A stretch of 64,000 nucleotides of DNA from Gordionus sp. m RMFG-2023 (taxonomy: Eukaryota; Nematomorpha; Gordioida; Chordodea; Parachordodidae): positions 11,038,846 to 11,102,845 of the forward strand of contig NC_088779.1 in NCBI RefSeq assembly GCF_954871325.1, read 5' to 3'. This document shows, piece after piece, positions 1 to 12,500 of the stretch; position 1 is the first letter of the stretch, and each line of letters starts with the position of its first letter. Below the pieces are notes generated by a model. It worked only from the letters and a program-made list of their open reading frames with translations, had not been told where the DNA came from and searched no databases. The position numbers and the translations under genes are program-made.

Positions 1-226
1 GCGGAAATCTTGCGAAAAATTATTTTACGGGCTGGATCGAGAAACCTTTTTAAAAAATCTTAACTTGTAGATTCGGTATATTGAAATTGTTTTTGATTTT
101 CTTTAAAAAAAAATCCCTATATTTCGTCACTGTTTATTACCTTATATTCATGATTTAGTCAAATTCTCTCCACATACCTCTTATAACATCTATTTTACCA
201 TCAATCATCATTTCGCACAAAAATAG

Positions 227-550
227 GATGTTTTATCCGTGAGCAAAGAGAAGTTGGCCAAAATTATTCCCAACGCTTTGACCTTGCAAACTCAGGATGG
301 CTCTAAATACACTTTTGCTTCATTCACATCCCGCGACAAGACTTACCTAGCACTGTTTCGGGCTTGGCAAAACGCCCTTTTGGGTCATCTCCCGCTACCG
401 GCCCCTGAATTGTGGCATTTAGTTCACGAATCATATGGCAATGAGCTAGGACTAACATCTGACGATGACGATTACGTAGATCCGAGGGCAGTCGAGGCTA
501 GAGGTTTAGATGTTCTGGAGACTAGCCAATCGGAAATTAATTGCAAAGAA
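227..550 (+). CDS. GRAMD1: GRAMD1 exon: end of GRAM domain
   Basis: The acceptor is AG at 225-226 and the donor is GTACTT at 551; phase 0 on both sides. It reads DVLSVSKEKLAKIIPNA, then FTSRDKTYLALFRAWQNALL and ELWHLVHESYGNELGLTSDD, which are typical of the GRAM domain of Aster proteins and the acidic stretch after it. A weaker donor at 504 would also keep a usable phase with a downstream exon, so the 3' boundary is less certain than the 5' one. Confidence 0.88.
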
Positions 551-3500
551 GTACTTTTTTTTAATTTTTCCTCGTTATTTTCGGTTAAATGTCATTTAGA
601 AATTTATTTATTGGGAAAGATAAGAATAATTTTTATATTTACTTTAGAGAAAATAATAGAGGAATTAATTTAATATAAAAATAATTTGCTTAATTTGAGA
701 TAGAATTAAAAGAATCTTTATATAGATGTTTTGTTTTAAAAAATATGATTTAAGAAAATAAAGATTAGAAAGGTCGGGTGATTAGAGTATGATAGTAAAT
801 TTTGGGAACAGGATGATATATTATAATGATACAAACACTTCAAGCTTATGGATAGAACATATAACTTTTAATGTTTTCCAATTAATCATTGAGTCTTTGG
901 GCTTGACTCACTGTCTGATTGGGTAAGCCTAAGAGTTATTTCACAAAGCGAAAAGTTGAAAATACAAGGCGAACACTTAAATTATAAATGCAAATTTTTT
1001 TTTATATTATAAAATTCTTTCTCTTGAGTTAAATAATATATTTTATTATATTATGTGTCATAATAGGCTATGCTAAAATCCCGAAAAGTATTGATTATTT
1101 TATTACTGAATATTTAATTGATATATTCATAGAATTAATTTTTTTTTCAAAGTTTATAGGAGAATTCTATTTTATATTTTAACATTGTAATAATAATAAA
1201 TTGTCAAGTCTTAAAGTATTTAAAATAATATAATTTATGTTCTTTATTCAAAAAAATTTGTCATTTCAATTTTTATCATTATAATGGATTAAATGAAATT
1301 TATTAAATGATTCCGAATTTCATATGAAATTATGAAATTCCACCTAAAATGGATTTAAATATTTTAAAAAAAGTCAGGCTTAGATATAAAAGTGTTGCTT
1401 AAATGATAAAGTTTATTCTTTTTTAAATTTAATTAAAATTATTTATTTAAATTCACATTGGTTTTAAAGTTTACGCTATTCCAACCAACCAAAGCTTATA
1501 TTTTTTATAATCAATTAGCTTTAACAAATGATTCAACTTTTTAAATAAGAAAATCTTAGATGGCGATGTTTCTAATAATATAAAGTAAAAATGAAGAATT
1601 ATCTTTTTAATTATAATACCTAAAAATTTCTATGTAAGTTGTAAATTTGATATTTAAAATTAAATTAACATATTTCAACTGGGGCGAGAGTCTCCCTACC
1701 TCGATAAAGTCGCCTATGCGATTTAATACAAATATTTATCCCCCCTCCCCCTTGGAATTTATTTTTATGATAAAATAATAACCCATAAACATGCAAACTT
1801 TTTAAATTCTGTTTCATCATCAAATAGAAATGAAGAAAAAAACTCATACATAGGTAATATTTTAAAAGGTGATTATGTGCCTTTATCATTTGCGTTTGCA
1901 ATAAACCAATCCTAATATTTATATTGTCAGGATTTTAATTACAAAATTTAACGTTTCTTATTTTCAATACCATTGAAACCAAATTTGGTAACTGAATGCA
2001 AATTGGCATTAAATTTATAAAACATATGTACTTTATTTAATTTTTGTTTAATATAGAAAGAAAGATCTTTATGTGTAATTCATCATCATAAATAAAAAAA
2101 TATTTTGTTGTTTCTTTTTCAAGGTTTTAACTAGTCAAAAGTTTTTTATTTCTGAAGATAAAAAAAAATGAAGATTTTCGTAGGAATGCTTAAGCCAGAT
2201 TTTTGATCTCAATTTGCCCATTCCAAATCTTTCATGATAAAATCACAAATTTATTTTAAACGATTTTGTTAGATTCTCAAAATTTTAGGCCAGCATTTGA
2301 AGATTTTTTGTTAAACCATGGTTTCTTTATATTACTTTATTAAATTAATTGACGACAGAGTTTAGATGATGAGGAATGTTATATGCTATAAGTCGTTTTT
2401 TTAATCAAGATATTTGCGATGATATGAATTTACTAACCCTATTAGTCTGAAGCGTCATTGTTTTAAATGGCTATAAATTGGCATTTTTTGTTTTATTGTA
2501 ATAAGGTCTTATAAAAGTTTTAATAATTTAGTCTAGTTTTTTTTATAGGGTTGCTCAAAAATTAAAAATATTTAGGGGGGGGGGTTTGATGAATATTTTG
2601 GGGGTGCCCTTTCTTCGCCCTTCTCTTCAGACACTGATGATTGTAAATTTTTGAAAAGTTTTTCGGCCCGGCCTTTTCTTTTATAAAGGAGAAAATGACA
2701 TAAATAATTATAGGCTTAAAGGATTTACGAAACAAAGGCCCGAAATTTCTTTTACCAGCAGGTGGCGCCTTCGAAAGCCGGACCGCGCCGATCTTTCCTA
2801 TTTTTTTGATAAATTTTTTAGATAAAAATTATCTTTGGGGAAATTGACCACCGAAATGAAATTCAGAAAAAGCTCAAGTTGCAAAACTTAAAAACGCCTT
2901 ACCACTCATTCTAAGTTAGCGTGAATTTGCGGCGGAGAATACAAAATTACAGAATATTTTGTATATTTCGCAGCGAATTTGCTTGTAAATGAGGAGTTAC
3001 ATGATTGAATTTATTTTTAAAAGAGCATTAATTATGTTATATAATTTCCAATAAATCATATTCGGTTACTCTAATGCTATCTATTTTAAATAATAATTTA
3101 TAAGGGTCGACATATTGGCAACTTACTAAATAAACAATTATTAAAATAGAAGTATACAACACCCATTTTTTAATATATATATATATATCAGAGACCTGCA
3201 AAGGTGCTAATTGTACATTTTTAGACCCTGCCCATGTTTATTTTAAAAATTTTTTATTCTGAGCTTTGTTCCGAGGCCTGTTAACTTTAAACCATATCTT
3301 ACTAACCTTACACTCTTTCCGTAAGTGAATTTTTCATGGAAATCAGACCTTCATTTTGATCGAGAATCAGTAGAATCAATTTCATATTGCAAAGCAACTT
3401 TTATTTATAAAAAAATCACCTAATATTATACCATTATAAATTAACTCCGACTGACTCATCTCTCATTTTTCATAAGGGTCGAAATAGCTTGCTGCACCTC

Positions 3501-6500
3501 AGTCAAGATCTTTAACTTTTGAGCCTCAGCTGCCATTCTAAAGATGAATATATATAATGATAATTATTAGTATTGTTTAATTTACTTTTATAAGTTACAA
3601 TTTAGATCCTTAAAAAGTAACTAGAGTTACATTTTGACTGAAAATTAATCATTCAACTACCAGTTATTGCTTCTATTTTTTTTATTTTAACAACATTGTA
3701 CAGATAAAGTTAAAACTAATAATATTACTATAGAATAACAAACAACACTTAATAGATTTTTAATCCAAAAATTCTTTGCCACTAAATAACGAAATTTTTT
3801 TTATACTAAATCAGGTGTAAATATACCGTCGTCAAATGGTGTCAATACCATAATTAATACTTTTATAAATTAAACCTAAACCTTATCCCCTCCCCCTAAT
3901 TTTTAGTTATTTGTCCAAGACTTTTTCTATACCCAGTTTCTATGAAAATTAAAACAAAACTATTATTTTATAATGTTTTAATTTCAACTGTAACCCAAAC
4001 CAGGCCTTAGTTTGGATCAAGAATCACTCATATTAAATATCTTGGATTTTACTGGGCCTATTTTTTTAAATTTTCGGAGGTAAGGTTCTGGAAAATTGTT
4101 TCGGGGTGATTTTTTATGTTTTTTTCCTATTTTTTTCTAAAAAAGATAGATTATATAACCTAGGGCTTTACTAGACATATTTCCCCCATTTCAGTTCCTT
4201 TAATATTAATGATATTCTATTTACGTTTCAATCGTCAGCCGAAAGTTTTAAAGAACGTGTTGAAAAAAAAAATTAAAAGAACTCGAATGTTAATTTTTTT
4301 TGAAATATAAATTAATTCATTATCTAGCGGATTCGGAAAATGATAATATTTTTTTGTGATAACAATAAATGGACGTTTATTTTTTCAATTTAAAAAGCAT
4401 TTGTTACTTTATAAAATTAGAAATTTTCGTTTTTTTTATTAATTTCTTTTGGCTATTTGGTGAATAAAAATAATAATTTAGTATTAAAAAAACTGCTGAT
4501 TCTTTTTAGTCAAATTCGTTTTTTTAAAAATAATAATATAGTATTAAAAAAACTGCTTATTATCCTTAATCAAATTTATATTTATTTTAAAAAAAAATAA
4601 TAATTATGGACAAATTACTAATTATTGAAATAATTCCGGAACAAAATCTCAAATCGCGTTACCGTTTTCATTTTCCAAATCCCTAAATATATGAAAGCTA
4701 ACATTGTTTTCGAATTTTAAATATTCAAACAAAAATTTACTATCCAATACGACTTGTTTTATATTTCTTCACCGCTATATCCTATAATTTTGAAAATAAA
4801 ATTACGTGATAAAGCATAATACACGTCTATTTATCTTTATACAAATTTCACTAATTATTATCAATGTGGAGAGGTAGTGCCTGGAGTGCTGTTATTCAAA
4901 AGCACAATATAGGCCTATATGAACACCGTAAATCCAAAAGGCAAAGACCAGTTGCTATGAATAGAAGTTCAATTCGCATCATTAATAGATCGACTAAACA
5001 TAATATTAGCAAACCCAGATGTCGGCATAAAAAAAGCAGCAATAGGAAAGATGAGCACTTAGAAACCATTTTATTAAATTCTCAATCTGCCGCAACTTCA
5101 GAATCTGAGTGGAATCTCGCAATTCTTAAGCAAATTTATAAATCCTACTGTTACAAGCGAATTAACGATTTTCGATATTTATTTTATAAGGTAATAAATA
5201 TAATAATTCATTGTTTGAAAATAAAGCCAGTTTTAAACGCGGATTATACAAATGCTCATAACTATACTCAAATATTAAAAAAAATTTTTATAAACTCCAG
5301 GTCTACCCTATTTTTCAAAATAAAATATAAATTATATTTATTAATTAATCAATTGGAAAATCATTTATGTGAGCGTTTAATATTTATTTACTTCCCAAAT
5401 TTTCAACTGCCCTTTGAGACAATATGTACAAAATGATTTTAAAAAAATAACATTTTAAAAATTTCCGCACCACCTTCTAGAATGATCAAAAATGAATTTA
5501 AAAAAATGGTCTAAACCGAGTATTAAGAAGAAGCTGGAATAAAATCCGGGCTGATCCTAAAATCTTGTCCTCTGCAGGTATTTAATTAAAATATTCTAAA
5601 TTAGGTTTAAAAAAATCTTTAAATTGAAATTTTAAGGATAAGGATTAGTAAGTTAAATAAAATATTGTAGAAAAACTTGATTATCATCTTATTCAAGAAC
5701 ACCAAATGGTATCAGCATTGAAGATCACTTTCCAGCCGAAAACTTCCATTTTTTAAAAAAATTGTTGGTACCCGAATATCGATCGGACGTTCAGTTTTAA
5801 TTAATTGCACAATTAGAGGTTAAACTAGGAAACTAGAGTTGTGCCGATATTAAATATCGGATCAGCACCGATATTTGGCATTTTTAAAATATCGAATCGA
5901 GCCGATAAGTTTCACTGATCTCCCCCTCCTCCCAAGGCTAGAGGAGCGATCACTAAGTAAATCCCTCACTAGCGCCTGACCTGGAGTATTTAAAGATAAT
6001 AAAATTTTATTAAATTGTTATAAATTATTATAATATTTATTATTAAAAGAAAAGGTATCTGGGGGAGTCTATATTCTAATCAATATCAATTTTTTTATCA
6101 AAAAAATTATCTATTGTATTCTTTTTCATCTCAAACCATCAATTTTTTTATTCATCATAAGTTTATTTAACAATTTTTTTAAAAGAGTTATTATATGACC
6201 AAGCTTAAATTTTGAATTAATGATGGCCATCTAGAGTTATATTTAATTTGGGGAGTAATCAAGTAGAGAAATAGAGCTATTCTCTTAGCCAACAGAAAAA
6301 AAAGTATTCTTCTACGCTACCGTTACCAACTGTTAAAAGTAGTGCTGCTAAAAAAACTACAATAAGAAAAAAGGTAGTGCACCATTTACATAAATCGATT
6401 GTAAATATGGTTAAAATTTTTTTTTTTACTTTTCTCTATATTATTATAATGCATATAAACGATTATGCTTACAATGCGTCTAAAACGTCACGACTTCTTT

Positions 6501-9500
6501 ATACTTTATCCCTTAATATTCTTCCTATTATTCTTTTTCTTCAGAAACATTACGATCTCTTAACGAGTCGAGGAAATCTCGCTGACTCCAAAACCCGAGT
6601 TAAATCTTCCCCTGAATTCTCCAGTCAAAGATATTCTCAAGGCATTAAAAATTACCCATCTCCTCCCAACTCCATATTACAACAACCCCTAGCAGATATT
6701 CTCAAAAATCAATCGGGTGAAATTTCATTCAGCTCTACCAAGCACATCCCTCTTAATAACAGAAGCCCAGTCACATTTCTCTCAGTAATCTAAAATTTCG
6801 ATAATTCAATTAATGATAAGAAAGAAGGAAAGAAAGTGATAAACAATGAATTTATGATACATTTTTCTTAAATATGAAAGTTGTTATGTTAAATATGGTT
6901 TTTTGGCTAGTAAATTTCTAAACCTGAAAATGATTCTCATTTTTTATGGCAATTAATAAAATGCGCGAATACGCGCATTTTGTAAAAATAATGCTTTTTT
7001 TGCTAAGACATATATGTTTATATTGTTTACAAAAATATGCGAATTTTAATTGTTAGCGAAGACAAAGCCTAAATTTTATTTAGATAATAAAATAAGATAT
7101 TACATTATGCTAAGTATTGTTAAACGGCTCGATTTCGCCAAATTTAATTAAAGATTTTATTTAACTTAATATTTGGCATGCCTTGAAATTTCTATTAATA
7201 GATATGTCCAAACCCTTCTAATCTATGAACAAAATTTCCAGGCTTGCCTAATATTTTTTGGCTAAAATATTAGGTTTGCTATTTTTAAATATCGAACCAC
7301 TGAACAACCACTCATTTATGCATCATTTTTATCTTATAGTATTCTATTTTTTATAGAATTCCATTATTTTTTATAGGATACTAATTCAGAACTATTAATA
7401 TCTGACTCCATTCAAAATGGTGGATCAAAAGAGTATATCAATATATCTAACGGACCTATCGAAGGCGATTCATCTGCCAATATATATTCAACGGAAGGTT
7501 CAAATCTTTCGCTGAGTATTATAGTATTCTATATCCATTTTTTTCGAAATTTGGAGAATATTTAAATTTTTTTTGAATAATTTCATTGTGGATTTGGAAG
7601 AATACGCTCAAGAATTGATTTATTGAAAAAATTTATTTTGAAAAAATATGTACATAGAACACTATAATACTCCGCCGACTAACTATTCATCTCACGTTTA
7701 ATATTATATGTTTACCAGGAATGAATATAAGGTTACTACTTCTCGAGATCATATTTTTTTGTTTTGGTTTATAAAGTAATTCTTTGCCCAAATCTTTTTT
7801 TTTAACATTACAAATAAACAAATTAAAATGGTTATTCAACATTGCGGATAAACAAATGAAAATAGCTATTTAAGTTATATATATATACATATGTAACCTA
7901 ACCCTTGTCATCTCATATATACTAATTTAACCTGGCCCATATCAAATTTAATATGGGTTAAGGCTGTACCATTATATTCTGGTGTTTGGTAAGTCATTAT
8001 TATAAAATTTAAATGATACAAGTTATTAATTATAAGTTAAGCAAAATATTTACTTATTTTTATCTATACATTTTTATTAGCCATCTATTATTTTACCTAA
8101 TTGATTAAAAGTTTAAACTTTTTGAAGAAGAGCCATTGAAAAAAGATATTGTTTGAAATTCATCAGCAATTAGTGATTAAGAGGATTTTTTCTAGAAGGA
8201 AAATAATAAAAGTTCAGTGTGTATATTTATTTTTAATTTTCGACTAATTACTTATAAACCTAATAGTAGAACAAAGTAATTTTACCCTCTTCGAAATTTC
8301 ATTTGGTCATGTATTCCATATTATTTGAAAAAATGTTACTATCCAACTAATGCTTCCTCTCTTAAGGACAATAATACAGTAAATAATATTCTGATAAATC
8401 TTTTAATATCTGGGATGGCTATACATATATTTTGCCAGTTCATTTTCTTTTTGCATAAATATTATTTTGTTATATAAGTATACGTTCAAAAGTTAAAGAA
8501 ATTATATCCAATGAGACATTCACCATGCATATCGGTTTCAAGTTTAGGTGTATATTTTCCTCTTCCCCACTGAAAGATGCTATATATAATACATCTGTTT
8601 TCCAATAATTTAAAATCGGTTTCTTGTATTTGTTTTGTGAGATCGTTATCTAATGTTAGACATTTCGTTGAATGAGTATTGTAGAGTTCTATATCCATTT
8701 TTTTTATAATTTTTCAGGAGACCATTTAAAAAAAATATATTTCTTTATAGGAGATTATTAAACTATAAAAACGCAAATTAAAGTATTATATAAAATTATA
8801 TATTTTATTGGTCATATGGAAAGAATATATTACTGAAGAATTGATTTATCGAAAAAAAAACATTCTGCGAAAATGTGGATACAGAATAATATATGATACT
8901 CAGTCCACAATTTGTCATTTTGTTGTAGCCTTAATCCTTCATTAACTAGGCGAGGTTTTATATAATCTCACATCCTTTAAAATTACAGCAATTTTAATTT
9001 AGTTTTTACAAAAACAATTTTATTTTAAAACTAGATGATGAAAAGTTAGGGCCAGAAGAAGGCGAAGGTGATACGATATCTTGTTTATGCTCGGAACATC
9101 CCGGTAAGCTCTACCTTGACTTGATAATAAACAACAAGTCGTGTGATGAAGTCTTCCAGCTATTATTCACGAATTCGCATTTTTTCAGAAATATCCAGAA
9201 GGAAAGAAATACCAAGAGTATTAAATATTATATAACAAATTATTATATTATATGTCTATATACATCCTTTTTTTTAAAAGGGATCATAACTATTGTTCAG
9301 GGTATTTCCAAATTTTTAAGGAGGAATATTTTTAAAGCCAAAGATGATATCGTATTATAACGTTTAATTGTGGTAATGAGATAACTTATTATATGCACGT
9401 TTAGTCTATATGTTTGACAATGCTAATGATACCGCTGACCTTCATGTAACTTCACTTTGAGAAAATCAGCTGTACTTCTGCTATCCTGGTTGTTACTTCA

Positions 9501-12500
9501 CTGATATTTTGCTTTTACAATGAATAAATATATAGATTTGTAATTCTCAACTTTTTCGAATTAATTATTCGAAAATCTAGATTTATATAAGTATTTTACC
9601 ATTATCTCCATCTTCTTAATGTAGATTTAGCTGAAAAACATAGCAGGTCTTTAACAATATTTTTTTATCCTTCAATTCAAATTGGTCGACTGCATTCAGA
9701 CGAGTTTAGGGATTAAATGAATTATTTTGTTTGCCAAATCGGGTCAAATTTTTTTCCATCTATAAAGCATTCTGAAGTTATTTGATTGACATCCATTACT
9801 ATAAATGGCATTTCAAAATGTCATAGAATATATATTATTAATTAAAGATGACGAGAATCTAAATTTATTCAATTATGTTATAAATGAATAAAACAGATTG
9901 AGGGCTCATAAAATTATAAGTATTTAAAAGAAATGAAAAGCCCCCATCACTTATAAATACTTAAAGATCCTTTCCTGAGCAAAGTACATATTTTGGAGGC
10001 TTTAAAAGTTTGATCTTATATTAAATATGCATATATTAAGTAGTTTTCATCAAGTGTAAATCTGCGTTTCATAATATATTTTATATTTATAAAAAAATTA
10101 CTTTATTATTATTTATTATCAATTCTTTATTTTGTATTCTTATTACGAATCCATAAGCACAGCATCTAATTAGAAATTATTAATTTTGAAATCAAAGTGG
10201 GACCGAAGTTGGAAAAACTTAAGAGGTGACGATATGATTTGGATTATATGCCATTTATAAATGATGGTGATTGATCATCTTTTAAATCTATGAGTTCATC
10301 ATAGTGATTCATAATTTCTTTTGACTATATAGGAAGAGAGCAATTAAAAATATTACAAATGCGGCACTGATTGATTTTATTTTGATTTATAATAATATTC
10401 AGCGGAAGTGGCTAACAAACCTATAATTTCGTTTTATATATTTTTTATATATAATCAAGTTTATCCGGAAAAAAAAATTTTCAGGTCTAGTAATGTCGGA
10501 GTGGGGAAGTTCGAACGAAAATATGACATCGAATAAATTGTCCACCTCCCAACATCACAATCATAACCTTAATCATCATCACGAAAAATATTCCAAGCAT
10601 CATATCGACTCTCACGCCAGCAAGAAAAAGAGAGTTTTGTCGTATGTCGTGGAAATCTCAAGTCCCTTAGGTACCAAATCAGCACCCACTACAGAGAAAC
10701 AAGTGCCCTTTTTTGTTTGTTTTGAAAGGATAATCGATTACAATTTCTGGGAACCCACTAACAGCCGGCGGGTTAGCTTGGCTATATAGCTTCGACTAAA
10801 CTGCCTAAAAATTATGGGAAAATAATACGAAAAATAACAATGCCACCAAACATTTAACATTACAAAATAGGGTGTCCTAGTTTAACAGCTTAGCCTAGGC
10901 TAAGCAAAAATAAATATAAAAAATAACTCGAACCAGGACACGGCCATACTGTTTGAAATGTTGTGCCATTTATTTTAGGGGGTTATTGTTTGCCTATTTT
11001 TTTGATAACTTTTAATTAACCCAAAATTTTTAACCCTGGAAACAGCTTTTAAATTTAAAGAACTATAAACTACTTTCTATAAATATTTAGAAACCGGAAG
11101 TAGAATCCTTTTTTAATTCAAATTTCAAACTCTGATTGAAAACCAAACTGGCAACTTATAAATATAGATCGGAGTATCAATCTTGTATTGCGATTTTATA
11201 TGTTAGATGTTAGAAATCGATATTTTATACAAATTCAAAAATTATATTCTAATCTAGGAATTGTATCGATATATTTTATCCGAACCGATTTTTAGCCTTT
11301 TTCGAAAATATCGGCTGTTGGCCGATGTTAAATTTGCCGACATGTTCCGATTCAATGGCGTCTTCAATAAAAAAATTTTTTAATATTAAAAGATAATATA
11401 TTTATATATAAGTTAAGAATAACGTTGTTAAATGGCTCATTTTGAGCCGATTTTTTATCGAGATTTCGTTAATAGATGTTCAAACCTTTATGCCACCTAT
11501 GAGCAAAATCTTAAGGTTTGCATAATATTTTTCCTAATAAAATATTGAGTTATCCGTTTTTAAAAATCGGCTCAAAATGAGCCGTTTAACAACACTAGTA
11601 TATAATTGAAAAATTATTTGAAAAAAAATATTTTTAACTTATCTCAAAAAAATAATAAAAATACATAAGGATGTTTGTTTATGATTTTAAAGAATTCTAA
11701 CAATTTACATTGATCATAAATAGTAGTGTTGTTAAACCCCGATTTGGATCGATTTTCAAAAACACTCGATTAAGATTATATTATTATGTGGGCGAGATTT
11801 GGTAAATAGAAGTCCGAACCTTTCCGCCATCTATAAACAAAATCTCTAGGTTTACATAATATTATTTTGGCATATCTAATCGGGCCCCTTTTAAAGATCC
11901 ACCCAAATCTGTTTTTCTAACAACACTAATAAAATAGACTAGTTGGAATTCTTTACTTTCTATGATGATAGCAAAACATTAAAACCATTTTATCTTACAA
12001 ATGATCAATATTTATATTATTTTGCATTGATGAATAATTATAACTTAATAAATATAAAACGATAGGCTTAATAAAAATTTGACAGTTATTTTAAATGATT
12101 TATAATCGGCCAATATAAATTTAATATTGGATCGGATCTTCCTCCAAAAAAGTGGTATCAGTTACACCCCTAATTTAAGGCAAATTTATTGGTGTTAATA
12201 ACGAACTTCAACAAAATAATAGTATAATTTCCTATTAATATTATTTATAATGTAATTTTGCTTGCAGATTTTAATCGTTGGTGGAGAAAGTTCTTTGAGA
12301 AAATGGCATAGAAGGAGGAGCAAAAGGTATCAATTACAATCCTTTATACTTTTATGCTTTATTTTTCTCTCAGTAAAAATTTGTTTTTAAAATTTAAATT
12401 TTACCATGATATAGATGTGATGGGCCATTGCTAATTCTACATACACTATTATCATTATTTTCTTGGTATTTAACTAAAATCACTATGCGACCAAAAATAA

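Larger units (their letters stand above)
551..6295 (+). other. GRAMD1 intron space, mostly featureless
   Basis: AT-rich DNA. I see a palindromic MITE at 2905-2996, hAT-like terminal motifs near 2570-2640 (G-tract plus CAGTGTC on the minus strand) and 3190 (AGAGACCTGCA), and an imperfect 75-bp tandem at about 4465-4600. A hAT-type terminus TAGAGTTGTGCCGATA begins at 5834, with CCGATA palindromes just inside and no matching right end. The candidate exon at 4903-5190 is the only coding signal. Confidence 0.5.
11255..12172. mobile_element. hAT-type non-autonomous element with two nested MITEs
   Basis: Left end TAGGAATTGTATCGATATAT; right end on the opposite strand TAGGGGTGTAACTGATACCA. Both are rich in CCGATA-type palindromes just inside. 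Flanking octamers match only 4 of 8, so the pairing of ends rests on the terminal repeats. Two TAGTGTTGTT MITEs sit inside it. Confidence 0.5.

Noticed and set aside
1665-1901. Open frame of 78 codons on the minus strand
   Set aside because: Composition follows the base bias; no splice sites or family. It contains a G/C run typical of transposon debris.
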